A stretch of DNA of 64,000 nucleotides, from assembly GCA_964019135.1 (NCBI GenBank), contig OZ025263.1, positions 28,271,639-28,335,638 of the forward strand, given 5' to 3'. The translations under genes were made by a program, and so were the position numbers. Below, piece after piece: positions 1 through 11,900 of this stretch (positions are counted from its first letter, which is position 1; each line of letters opens with the position of its first letter). The notes beneath the pieces are model-generated. The model saw only the letters and a program-made list of their open reading frames with translations. It was not told the DNA's origin and did no database searches. This stretch comes from Arenicola marina. Taxonomy: Eukaryota; Annelida; Polychaeta; Arenicolidae.

Positions 1-159
1 CCTAAAAAATGTTTAGTTCAGTAATAGCTGATATAAGTGTTATTATACCTATTTTGACCGCAAGACGTTTTGACCACCAGTAGGGTTAGAAGGTAAAGTT
101 TGTATTGGGCATGGTGTAGAGGGTTTGGTGGTTGGTATTTAAACGGGTAGAGACATGCC

Positions 160-480
160 CAGATGAAGAAGGATTGAAATAGCTGGTCGTTATCCTTAAT
201 CAGCTGATATATGGCAACTGGGGCGTTACTGGGCAGCTATGTCAGCTACATTAACTCAACGATATCAGCTCCACCGGCCGGAATACAGGGTTGGGAATAC
301 TAGGATCTGATGAGCTAGCTACCTGCCTGGAGTAGCGACTCACCCACTACTAGCGAGACAGGGTCCCATTCCCCAGCTACATATGAGGCCTCCTTCCCCT
401 TGACACTTCCAGTTAAATCACCCAGCAGTCAAAATGAACCACTGTCAAAGTGAGCATACACATGTACACTGATGCAAATA
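160..480 (+). repeat. Dispersed repeat, copy A (partner at 57725)
   Basis: Shared blocks in the same order with 57725-58045: AAGAAGGATTGAAATAGCTG, GATATCAGCTCCACCGGCC, GGAATACAGGGTTGGGAAT, CTACCTGCCTGGAGTAGCG, and CCACTGTCAAAGTGAGC. No coding or tRNA-like part is recognised. Confidence 0.75.
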
Positions 481-1062
481 CTTGAGGCAGGAGTGCAATA
501 ATTGGAAAAGCCTGCAATTTAATTTGCATAAACAAAGGACGATTGATTTAATAAAGGCCCAGTTCGAGACAGGCCTGATTCCACTGGCAAGTGACATCAG
601 ACTTCTGACAAAAGGCTAAGACTAGTAGGCTAAGATCTTCCCGAATTATCGCTCATTTATTACCTTGTCGTCAGTTATCAATATACGTAGCATGGCGGGT
701 TCCATCGGTTTAGAGTATCCACAACATCTTTGCAAATATATATGGCGAGATGATACCGCTAAAGATGGCTCTATATTAATGACATGATAAAGAAATATTC
801 CCTACTTTTGGTTCTTAGCAGAGGAATATTTTCATTATCCAACTCTGTCACTGATGGACTGAGTATTTTGTTCTAGCTTCTTCCACCCAGTGGTCACATT
901 TTTCAGCCCGGTAGATCGTTCCCGCGGTCGGGGTGGGGGCACTATACATATAGTTAGGTATATACAGATGTGCCGCCCAAATGACGCCCCTTTTTTGCCT
1001 TTTTTCTCTCAATCCCCGAAGCAGAAATCTACAATTTCTGTCGATGTGCCCATCTGAGACTG
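480..1062. other. Gene-free stretch
   Basis: No ORF, splice-consistent exon, RNA gene or repeat family could be recognised. The same is true of 1348-2239, 3400-4057 and 4933-5489, apart from homopolymer runs. Confidence 0.6.
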
Positions 1063-1347
1063 CAGGGGCGGATCTAGGAATTTGCCAAGGGGGGGGTTGC
1101 TCTCTGAAAACTTCCGACCGGGGGTGTGCTCTCTGAAAACTTGCGACCGGGGGGGGGGGGGCTTGGGCTTGGAGAACCCGAGTTTAACAAAGATGTATGT
1201 TCAGTTTCCCAAGAGGGGGGGGGGGGGTTGCTCTTAAGACTTGGGACTTTACCATGTATGTTATCATGTTTCTTGTATGTTCTGGTTCCCAAGGGGGGGG
1301 TGGTGTTGCAAACCTCCTAACCCCCCCCCCCCTAGATCCGCCCCTTG
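1063..1347. mobile_element. MITE-like element with G-rich arms, CAGGGGCGGATCTAG terminus
   Basis: It begins CAGGGGCGGATCTAGG and ends CCTAGATCCGCCCCTTG, an inverted terminal repeat, and is flanked by ACTG on both sides (1059-1062 and 1348-1351). The interior is GGGG-rich with repeats of CTCTCTGAAAACTTCCGACC. CAGGGG-type ends recall hAT transposons; there is no transposase. Confidence 0.75.
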
Positions 1348-2239
1348 ACTGACGTTTCTTTTCTTCAAAATTGCAGTTCTTTAACTAGGCCTGGTCCAGT
1401 TAATTGACATCGAAACTGTTCAAATAATTAACCTCCAGACACTTTGTCATGTTCGAATGTCAGTGTCAAATTTAGATGTCTCTTTTAACCCCAAAGTTTT
1501 GTCAGTGAGTGTTTATTTTATATGCCTTTTTTAACCACAACTTTCTGTCAGTGTCTACTAAAATTTTTTTTATCTCCCAATGGCCACAAAATCGCGCACT
1601 TTTCTCTCGCTCTCCAAATGCTTTCTATGACATGGGGCGGCACACTCCAACACAGTACTAATGTAGTGCGCCACCCCCTCTCCCGGGGTCGTTCCACACG
1701 ATCGATCAAAAACACATTTTGCACCATAATTAGGCTGGGCCTCGGAAGGATTTTTCCATCATAAAGTGCATATGAATTGATAAATATAGGTCTAAAAAAT
1801 GCTTCTTTTTTTGGCTAGAATCGAAGTGACTTGCAATTTAATCAGTGTGATCGTAGAAAGAGCTCTGATAATAAACTGTATTTAACACATTTTATTTTGG
1901 CTCGTGTCCTTTCTTAAACTATGCAGTTTTCATAGAATGAACCATATCTATACGCTTTCGGGGGACTGTTCAATATTTGGTTTAACGTTTCAATTCAAAT
2001 TTGGCCTTAAACCTGGTACCTCTACAACAAAGTGCACTTATGCTCTCATGGAAACTGTTAATTAGCTTCTTTGAGAACCAAAACTCGAATGCTTTCGCAC
2101 TGCTACTTGATTCATCTATAAAGCTTTCGATAAACTAAATTATGTAAAATTATTTCAAATTCTTCCTAGACAGAGGTATATGAACCCCATGCACATGTAT
2201 ATTAGATGTCTGGCTTACATGTACACAAATCAGCATCTA

Positions 2240-2965
2240 AACGTATGCTGAAATCAGACTATGTCAACTTATTTTTCGCCGTTTACATTGACGAGCTACT
2301 GCTTCGGCGGAAGACCTCTGGCTATGGATGCGTCGTGGGCCATAAGTTTATGCGGGGCCTTTTGTTATGCAGATGACCTCAGTCTGGTGGCTCCTAATAT
2401 ATTTGCGTTAAGAAAACATGAGAGAGATATATGTGTCAAATTCGCTGAGGCGTTTGATTTGTGGTTTAATCCTGATGAGTGCCAATTATTAAGTTCGGCA
2501 ACCCAAACAATGGCCGGGAGGTACTGCCTTTTGTCTTTGACAGTATAGCTGTTAGTTATTCTCAAAATGGTTTGCCCCTCGGCCACATAATATAGGCCCT
2601 AGCTCTTAGTCACGCTAGAAGAGTTGATCAATTATGTACAGATTTTAACACTCGTGTGAATGCTGTCAATTTCGGTGCAGCTAGAATTATATTGTCGGTT
2701 GTCTTCTTTTATTTCCGGCTGCCTTGGGGAAACCAATGAAGTGGTGCGACTTTTGTCGAATTTAGCCATCCAGGGAAGTGATTCTAATATGTCCAAGTCT
2801 CTGAATCTCATAATGGAAAACCAAAGGGTAATTTATTCATCTTTTACGTGATACTTCGTTCATCAAAGAAGTTTTAAATGATTTACATAACCCCGCCTTT
2901 TTAAACAAGCAAGAACTGGGCGATATTCTTACCCACCTTTGCACAAAATGATATGTACTCATTGT
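2240..2965 (+). mobile_element. Decayed 3' part of a LINE (non-LTR retrotransposon) reverse transcriptase
   Basis: The plus strand reads VYIDELLL, then FCYADDLSLVAPNIFALRK with the YADD catalytic motif, then FAEAFDLWFNPDECQLL, then DQLCTDFNTRVNAVNFGAAR, and finally EVLNDLHNPAFLNKQELGD and THLCTK. This order (YxDD, the F(N)P..C segment, DF..RVN) is typical of non-LTR reverse transcriptases. The pieces fall in different frames and include stops, so it is a dead 5'-truncated copy. The clade cannot be fixed; CR1/L2-like or Rex-like are candidates. Confidence 0.8.
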
Positions 2966-3064
2966 ATCCTTTGGTACGAAATAAACAATAATTAATGATG
3001 CAGAGAAACCCTTAAATTTCTCCAAAAGGTCGATCGTTTAAATCGAGGCGGGTCGAATACGGTT

Positions 3065-3130
3065 GTGAGAACCCAAAACGGGCCAGGATCATGACTTTAA
3101 TTCACACTTATAACATAATGCACAGTAAGA
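3065..3130. repeat. Fragment related to the left end of the 28905 element
   Basis: AACCCAAAACGGGCCAGGATC followed by CACTTATAACATAATGCACA matches 28925-28985 closely, without the rest of the element. Confidence 0.65.
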
Positions 3131-3285
3131 CGCCGATTTTTGTCAAAGCACATGTTCAAATTGTGGTTTTACAGACTCAGAGATATAAAACATATGCATC
3201 ATAATTTTGAGATACTTTTAGTCTTGATTGTAAAATGTAAAAAATCTAAAATGGCGCATGTACATAGGGTGCTTTAAGGTATTTA

Positions 3286-3400
3286 ATTGTATTTTTCGCG
3301 CCCAGTTTGAGCAGTCCTCCTCTTGGAGATTCGATATTACCCGGCCTGTCTAGTTTTTGTGAGTTCGCGGTTCAGACGGGATCTCCCCCTCTCTGATGTA
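3286..3400 (+). repeat. Dispersed repeat fragment (partners at 8456 and 19770)
   Basis: TTTTTCGCGCCCAGTTTGAG followed by CAGTCCTCCTCTTGGAGATTCG and GAGTTCGCGGTTCAGACGGG matches the other two copies over about 110 bases. Confidence 0.7.
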
Positions 3401-4057
3401 TAGCATTTCATCACATTTCATTGCATTAATATATGGCAGTGATAGGGGTCTGGAAGTGGTAAATGGCGACACGCGATAATGCAGTTTTTTTGTTAAATCG
3501 GCTTATTATTATCTAAATTCGACAGAGACAGCATTTCAGAAGTTTCGTGAATATCCGACAGCGATACCGCGTTATTCGAAAAGTCGACAGTGGATTTTGA
3601 AACATGGACACTGGACCGGTTCCTTCCAGACCCTTGGTGATTATAATTAATAGCAACTTTATCAAGCCGATAAAAAATGTATGGATCATATCAACTTTAT
3701 TTCGCACGCATAGAATAAAAAAACAAAACCACGGGAATAAAAACAAAGAGCCAACATCATGAAAACGGTAAGCACATATAGACCCAACATCTTATAGTTG
3801 TGTAACAAAATTAAAATCACCGGTTACTGCCATTAAATATAATTCGTCCATTAACGGGCTACCATTCCATGGGTTGGAATTATAACCATTATAGTATTAT
3901 AACAAGAGATCAAGCATCGATTCATCAGACCAGAACCAGTACCTATGCATATATAGATGCAAATAAGTGTACAATTATACGTTCAATTGAACCATTAGAA
4001 AAATCTAATATATGCTGACAATCATCAGTCAAAGTAATAACGATTACAATAATCTGA

Positions 4058-4232
4058 CCCCGGATCCTGGAATTTAAAACAAAGGGGGGGGGGAGGGGGT
4101 TGCTTTGAAAAACTACATTTCTTCTCAAAAAGGGGGTGGGGTCCGGACCCCCTAGACCCCCCCCCCCCCCACACACACACACACACTGGGCGGACCCCTA
4201 GACCCCACCACCACCACATTGGGTCCGCCCTT
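4058..4232. mobile_element. G/C-rich MITE-like fragment
   Basis: The left part CGGATCCTGGAATTTAAAAC and the right end GGGTCCGCCCTTG resemble the ends of the CAGGGGCGGATC family. Between them are G runs, C runs and a CA microsatellite. Boundaries are uncertain. Confidence 0.45.
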
Positions 4233-4672
4233 GCTTCTGCATGTCTATGTAAATCATAGTAAAACAAACAACAGTCCCGATAAAAAAAAACGGTTATTGA
4301 CCACGATAGGGTATCGCATTAGCAGTTATATCCCTTTGTGTTTAAATTCAATAAACGCATTAGAATATATGCATAGGACTCTACCGACATTTAATTTACT
4401 CTCAAAATTTGTGCGATATTTTAGCGCATGTCAATATAAATGACGTTCGTTTTCTTATCAATACAGCAAACGAACTGAAACAGGGCAAACTTAACATTCG
4501 AGACATGGTTTGAATCACGTTGACGAAATAATGAGGCAAAAATGTCTTAGTTGATATTTAGTAATAATTATTGGGGTGTAAGCTTACCACGTCACGCGGT
4601 TATAATCTCAGTATGTACAAACATGGCTTCTCGTGCGAGACCGGTCTCGATAGCATAAATCAATGCCACCTA

Positions 4673-4932
4673 TCAGGGGCGTGGGCAGAAATTCTTGAAA
4701 CGGGGGGGCACAATAACCAGATAACTCGTTCCACCAAGAGACGTAGGTGACCGGGGCGCACAGAAAGGGCGGGGGGGGGGGGAGGTAAGGTATATGTAAT
4801 AGGGTTTGAAAGGGAAGTGGGGTTCACGGGGCACATAATTTGAAAAGGTGGGGGGGCATGCAGAGATGTATCTTAGGGTCTGAAAGGGGGGCACGTGGCC
4901 CCTGTGCACCCCCCCTCCTGGACACGCCCAGA
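4673..4932. mobile_element. G-rich MITE-like element with CAGGGGCGTGGGC end
   Basis: It starts CAGGGGCGTGGGCAG and ends CTCCTGGACACGCCCAG, an imperfect inverted repeat. The interior alternates GGGGGGCAC and AGGTGACC-like blocks. A related end, ATGGGCGTGTCCATGG, occurs alone at 16498 in intron 2. Confidence 0.55.
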
Positions 4933-5489
4933 TATATCATTTATATAGATCATAATATGTGTATCAGCCGTATTGCTATGTGGACAGTTTGGAAGCCCTA
5001 ACGGAGAAGACCTCGATCTACTTCAACTGTTCCAGGACCCATTTCTTCAAAGCCTGGGAAACAAATGGAACATGTATCAGAAAACCCGACAAACAGTGCA
5101 AAACATTATACAAGATACGATCTTAAAGGAGTTGTGGGAGACAGATAGCCCTGTAGTGTTATGGTTCCAGGTCTGCATAGATCAGCCGTGGAATATACCC
5201 CGCCGGCACCTTAATTAATCGTTGTCTCAACGAAATCAGTCGATTGACTGCCTTAAAGTGACATCGTTTATTGTGCCCTGCGGTCACGTTCATTGACATA
5301 CATATAGATGAGGCGAACGATTTCCAGAGCAATGGCATCGGTATATTCCCCATTTTAACGCTCAACCTCCCTATTCCGTCAGGTGTACCCACCCCCCCCC
5401 CCCCTCCCCTCCCCGCCCCGTTAGCAAATAATGACATGAGCCTCTTGCGGTATATATATGCCTTGGTGTATACAAATTTGTAAGGGGGG

Positions 5490-5775
5490 AGGGGCAAGCG
5501 GTATTTTCGTTTCTCGGGAATGGGCTTTTCATTTTATCGTGAACTGGGAATGTGGCAAATAATTCTCCGTGAAATGGGCATCGGGCATTCGATGACCGTC
5601 GAGATCAAGGATTTCCATTAGACATTTTATTATTAAATAACCGTGAATCGAGAAATCGCCAATTTATATCATGCAATCCGCCGTTTCTTTGTATGCGTGA
5701 AGTTCGTATTTTAATTAATCGTGACCCGGGATTAAAGAAATTTATTTTTCGTGATCTGGGAACACGACCCACCCC
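5490..5775 (+). repeat. Dispersed repeat with internal CGTGAACTGGGAAT periodicity, copy A
   Basis: It aligns along its length with 31630-31920: TATTTTCGTTTCTCGGGAAT, GGCAAATAATTCTCCGTGAA, GACCGTCGAGATCAAGGAT, ATTAAATAACCGTGAATCG and TTTTTCGTGATCTGGGAA. A 14-base motif related to CGTGAACTGGGAAT recurs roughly every 30 bases, so the element itself may be an old minisatellite. Confidence 0.8.
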
Positions 5776-5796
5776 CCCCCCCACCCCTTACCTCCT

Positions 5797-5893
5797 CCCA
5801 GCAAACACATAACGTTTTTATAACGTTTCTAAAAGGGTTATAACGTAAAAAGAACCTTTTATAAACGTTAAAAAAAGGTTATGTCTTTCCTGG
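5797..5893. mobile_element. 97-bp palindromic MITE
   Basis: It begins CCCAGCAAACACATAACG and ends GGTTATGTCTTTCCTGGG, an inverted terminal repeat of about 30 bases, with internal TATAACGTTT repeats. Too short to code; a foldback remnant. Confidence 0.65.
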
Positions 5894-5931
5894 GCCCCCC
5901 CCCCCCTCCCCTGTAGATGCAGGGTGATGCA

Positions 5932-8900
5932 CTACAGACCGACTGGCAAACCAACCTGCATTCCGTCATATGCCGGCTTGGCATAGGTTTGGACAAACTG
6001 CTCGTTGAGAGGCGTGTCGATGCCTAGTCTGATGCTGGCCTCAAGGGCGCCCTTGCCGTCAAAGTTCACGAAGCACAGCCTCGCGGTGAACTCGTCATCG
6101 GGCCGCAGGAAGGCCGGCCCACCCGCCATCAGCTGCAGCAAGGAATTCATACACATTGACCCAGAAGCCCAACAACGGTAGTACGTATAGGGGCGAATCT
6201 AGGTTATGGGTTTAGGCAACACCCCCCCCCCCCCTGACCCCCTCCCCCCCTCTTGGAAATTTCAAGCATACACTGTCAAAATCAGCTTTTTCGACGAAAT
6301 ACATTGCAATGGTGTGGATATACCCCCTCCCCCCCAAAAAAAATAAATAAAATAAAAATAAATAAATAAATGAAAGCTGAGGTGTAGATAGCCTACCCCC
6401 CCCCCCCCCACCAACCCCCCGATCGTAAAAAAATAGTTTTCACCCCCATCCTCCAACTTTTTCAAATTTCTAAATCCGCCCCTTTAGGCCACAGGGTTAG
6501 GTGGGCTATATATAGCCGATTCTATATGACTGTTTGGCGAGTAAAAATGAGTGCCCGTTCTATTGTCATAAAGCTTGGCCTAAGGGAACACTTTATTTGG
6601 CACTATATATAGACTAAATTCCATATTAGTGACGCATTTCCATTTGTTAGGGTTTCCATGGCTAAATTGGACGGATGTGCGTCATGTTCGTTGTAGTGAA
6701 GTTCGTACCAGCTAGTTCTCACAGCCACACAGACACCAGTACTAACAGCCACGCTAGCCTCAGCCAAGAGGGCCTCGCACATCTGGTCACAGATACCAGT
6801 ACTCACAGCCACGCTAGCCTCACACATCTGGTCACAGATACCAGTACTCACAGCCACGCTAGCCTCACACATCTGGTCACAGATACCAGTACTCACAGCC
6901 ACGCTATCCTCAACCATCTGGTCACAGATACCAGTACTCACAGCCACGCTATCCTCAACCATCTGGTCACAGATACCAGTACTCACAGCCACGCTAGCCT
7001 CACACATCTGGTCACCGATACCAGTACTCACAGCCACGCTAGCCTCAGCCAAGAGGGTCTCACGCATCTGGTCACAGATACCAGTACTCACGGCCACGCT
7101 AGCCTCACACATCTGGTCACAGACAATAGTACTCAGAGCCACGCTAGCCTCACACATCTGGTCACAGATAATAGTACTCACAGCCACGCTAGCCTCAGCC
7201 AAGAGGGCCTCACGCATCTGGTCACAGATATTAGTACTCGCAGCCACGCTTGTCTAGCCTCAGCCAAGAGGGCCTCACACATCTGGTCACAGATAATAGT
7301 ACTCACAGCCACGCTAGCCTCAGCCAAGAGGGCCTCACGCATCTGGTCACAGATAATAGTACTCGCAGCCACGCTTGCCTAGTCTCAGCCAAGAGGGCCT
7401 CACACATCTGGTCACAGATAATAGTACTCACAGCCACGCTAGCCTCAGTCAAGAGGGCCTCACGCATCTGGTCACAGATAATAGTACTCGCAGCCACGCT
7501 TGCCTAGTCTCAGCCAAGAGGGCCTCACACATCTGGTCACAGATAATAGTACTCACAGCCACGCTAGCCTCAGCCAAGAGGGCTTCACGCATCTGGTCAC
7601 AGATAATAGTACTCACAGCCACGCTAGCCTCAGCCAAGAAGGCCTAACGCATCTGGTCACAGATAGCACTACTCGCAGCCACGCTAGCCTCAACCAAGAG
7701 GGCCTCACGCATCTGGTCACAGATACCAGCACTCACGGCCACGCTAGCCTCACACATCTGGTCACAGATAATAGTACTCACAGCCACGCTAGCCTCAGCC
7801 AAGAGGGCCTCGCACATCTGGCTACAGGTGACGATGCCTCTACGTCGCAGCGGCTCGCGCAGTATTTCAAAGTTCGGGAAGATATAGTAACCACCCGAAG
7901 CTCGCAAAACTTCCGCTCCGATTCCATGTAGCTCTCTGGAACAAGATATACAGTGGCAGTTACATGTGACAATTGCGGTTATCCAATAAAGCGCCCATTC
8001 CAGTAAGACACATGTTTGTGTTTTTTTTACTTATCCAACAATCCTACGCCCAGAACAGTAACTGTAACAGTATTAAAGCAGTATTAAACTAACAGTTCAT
8101 GATATAATTTTGGCCAAAATACGTCATAAATCTCGTACCGGAAGCAGTAGTCGGCAACGGCAGCCATGATGCGTGTTGTGTGCGAAATGTAGCGTTCGCA
8201 GTCCTCTTCATCCTTCAGGGCCTAGAAATGACACACAGTGTACAACAGAACATCGCATTAATCGAATGCTTCACCACGTGCTCACAGTGCGAGTCAGTCC
8301 TCATGAAATGTTTTCACAGCACACTGGTGATCTTTGTCAAAGCATGCATACTGCTGACCTTACAGCAACACCCTCAGTAACCTTTGTCATAGCATACTGC
8401 TGACCTTACAGCAACACCCTCAGTAACCTTTGTCATAGCATACCGCTGACCTTAGAAGGGGTCGGCGGGGGCGGAGAGAACACCATTTCCAATCTCCTCG
8501 ATTGGCATTCAGGAATTCTGGGATATTCGCAATTAGCAAATGTTGGGGATCGTTATCCGTACAATTCCGGGTTCAACGCGAATACCCTTTCCCTACTTTA
8601 ATGGGGGTCTATTTCGCGCCTAGACTTGAACAGTCCTTATCTTGGAGATGCGATCTTACTTTTCCTAATTCTTGGGGATTCGCGATTCAGAGTGGGCATT
8701 ACCCCCCCCCCCCACCCGCCCCCCACGTTCCCTGACCTTGGCCACAACATGCTGCTGCTGAACTCAGGAACACCCCACTGACCTTGGCCACGGCATATTG
8801 TTGGGGTGCCGGGGCGCATGAATACGTATGGCTGGCCGCGCTCTTAACAGCATCCTTCAACGCCTTCAGTTCTGGAGGGTAGATCTGGTAGCCTAGCTGC

Positions 8901-11900
8901 AATTCAAATTTTATAATAATTAACTTAATATTATTAAAATGGCATTCGCTCGGGTATAACAGATAATGCTACGTTCGCAAATAGAAAGCCTGCATTTGTT
9001 TGTTTTGCAATATTTAAAATATATTAATACTTCAACTGGTTAAGACTACATCATATTTTCTGACAATATTTAGGAAAATTTTACCAAAAATACCTACCCT
9101 CCAGCCACCAGCACTGGCCCACTTGGACATGCCCGAGCTAAGGATGCAACCTTCTGGGTAGTGCTGCGAACCGCATGGTACAGGTGAACAAATAGTTGCA
9201 TAAGACGGCTGTCATCACATTTGCAATTCATTAAGAATCATGAAAGCGATGAAATGTTTTGTGTGTGGATGTTCCTTTCATCCGCCATGAACTATGGTAA
9301 TTTACCATTCATAACACCCAATTATTACATGCCAAGTGCGCATAAAACGCCTTACTCTAGGAATAAGTAATGTTATTCGGATTAATCATGCATGACGCAC
9401 AAGCAACGATTCGTTTTATTACAAAATTTGATGCAGATATCATGGCATCGACATACAGTAAGTGAATGACAATTAAGTTACCTCTAGAAACGTACGTTCT
9501 CTGAACATCGCGAGAGCAGTATGTATGAGACTTCAACACCGGTCCATGCATATTCAGTACATTTATCCAGTGAAATGTTAGTCTTTAATGTAATATTTCT
9601 CTTAATATGTATGCTATTTGGAATGAGTAATTGTTAATATCTTGAATGTCGTTTTCTGGAGGTATATGCACGATCTTTGTTCGCTAAGTCACATTTTTAC
9701 TAACCCTATAATTTTGCTCAACCGAGCCTAATGCTAATGCAGCTTCCACTCGGATGGGTAAAGCAAAACATTTATGCTGCATTATAATGTTTATGGGAGC
9801 CAGAAATCAGTGTATCGATAGTAAATGTCGCGTTGCATGCTGGGGCCTACTCACGCGTGACAGTGTGTCGTGGTTCTGGTCAAAGTGAAGCCGGGCGTAG
9901 ATCTCATCACAAAGAACCAGGATGTTGTGTTTACGACACACAGCGCTGAAACCCCAACACTGTATACATATAGACACGTATACATAGATGGCTTATTGAG
10001 TTATTACTGTACAAAGTTAAGAATAATAGCTATGGATTTCAACACATGAATGGCAAACAACCTAGAGTATCATAGAACTTATAATTGATACAACCAATGG
10101 ATGACACGAACTGTATCGGGATTGAAGAAGGACCTAAAGTGAATGAAAGGCGGAAAAAGTGGAAAAACAGAACGCGAGAAAGAATCCTAGCAATTCTCAG
10201 TTAGATTAGCGAACTTAAGGCCAATGAAGCTCACAAGTACGACATGCACCCTTCCGGACATCTAGCGCTATACCATACTATGGAGATTGCGCTCTTTTCT
10301 GTGCATTTTAAAGTAGTTTCTTTATATTAGTCCTATAGTCATTGGTCAAATGACAATGAAGTAGCTCAGAGGGTGTACCTGCTCGACACAAGTTATACAG
10401 ACGATCAAAGGATACAAGAAAATGAAAGAGAAGGAGACAGATTTAGGTAAACTACGCGGCTTCGGATAATCGTTGCGATTCTGCTAAAACATGCTAATCT
10501 ATATATATATATGATAAAATTAGTGTTGAGATTGACTATGAACCCCCCCCCCCTTTGCCCCTTCCTTAACTGGCTCACAAGAGAGGAGCGTGACATGACA
10601 AGACCTTAAGGCTTTGAGATGGTCAGCTTGGTAGCACGTCCCGGCTGAAAGAAAACAGGCCGTTACCATGGAAACGTCTACCAGTCACTGCCAGAAGGTA
10701 GACACAATATATCCTTTTAGGTACTTTGAAATAAACGAAAAATCTCATTGGTTAACTATAACCAACATATAATATAATGTTACTTCTGTAACATGAGATC
10801 AATTAGAAGTCAATATATTATTGTCCAGTGTGTTTTATGAATAATCGTCTTTTTTTTTGACAATCTTAGTCTTTGGTCTTTTATCTGCTTATATCGGTTA
10901 CTGGCAGTAGTGACCAGTGCTTGTGACTTTTATAAACATAATCACATCACAATATAAGACAATATGAGACATTAGGAAACAACAATAAATACATACTTGG
11001 GTTGTCTGGATTACACAGAATGAGGATTTTGTTTCCTTGAAGTCCGTTCTCTTCCACAGCCTGAAATTAAATATAATACTTATCACGAAAAACCTGTCAG
11101 TATAGGACATACTATATCATGACTTGTCCCTATTAAATAAACCAATATTAAGTTTTAAAAAGGTACATTTTCATCTCAGTTTGTCGCGGGTTTTGCCACA
11201 GCCTTATATATACATTTTACACAAAATAATGAGAAGAACTCAGGACTCTCTTTGATGACAGACAGATTGCATTGTACACATCGCCATTCAGTGGCTACAG
11301 CGGCAACACAAGGTCGCAATGGCTGACTGTTTAGTTAAACATGTAGGATTGGAAAACAGGCACATAGGCAGTGTGCCTGTTTTTCAATTGCCAATAAAAT
11401 ATGTTTAAACTAAACTTGTAGGAAACAACTTCCCGATCGGCAGGCAACCTGAAGGTTGTGACGTCAGAGCGCTAACCTTTTCAAGGTCATCGGGCGTGAC
11501 TCTCCAGTCGTTTTGGTAGCTACAGTCGACCACGTAAGGTGTTTTTCCCGCAAGGTGGATCTGCGGTTTGTACGTTGTCCATGATGGAGACAACACCATG
11601 ACATCTGTGGAGAGAAGCGGTATGCTTGGAGGCAGAGCCAGAATTGATTTTAGAATGTTCAAATTGCATACAAACAATATCAGTTTTCGCACTTTGAACT
11701 CGCAATTTATAATTCAGTAAACAACAGAAGTTCTTATTGTCATACACAATTGTGAACACAATGATTTTCTTCTAGACATCGTAGACATGGCCCTTTATTC
11801 GGGCGGATAAACGGCACCTCAGTGCCCGCCTGCCTGAAAACTTGACCGCCAAAATTGAAACTGCCCGCCCATCTGGCGGGCAGACTCGCACCTGGTGACA

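Noticed and set aside
6675-7647. Plus-strand ORFs rich in THLVTDTSTHSHA as a secreted repeat protein
   Set aside because: They are the opposite strand of the donor-derived minisatellite; the meaningful frame is the minus-strand aminotransferase exon.
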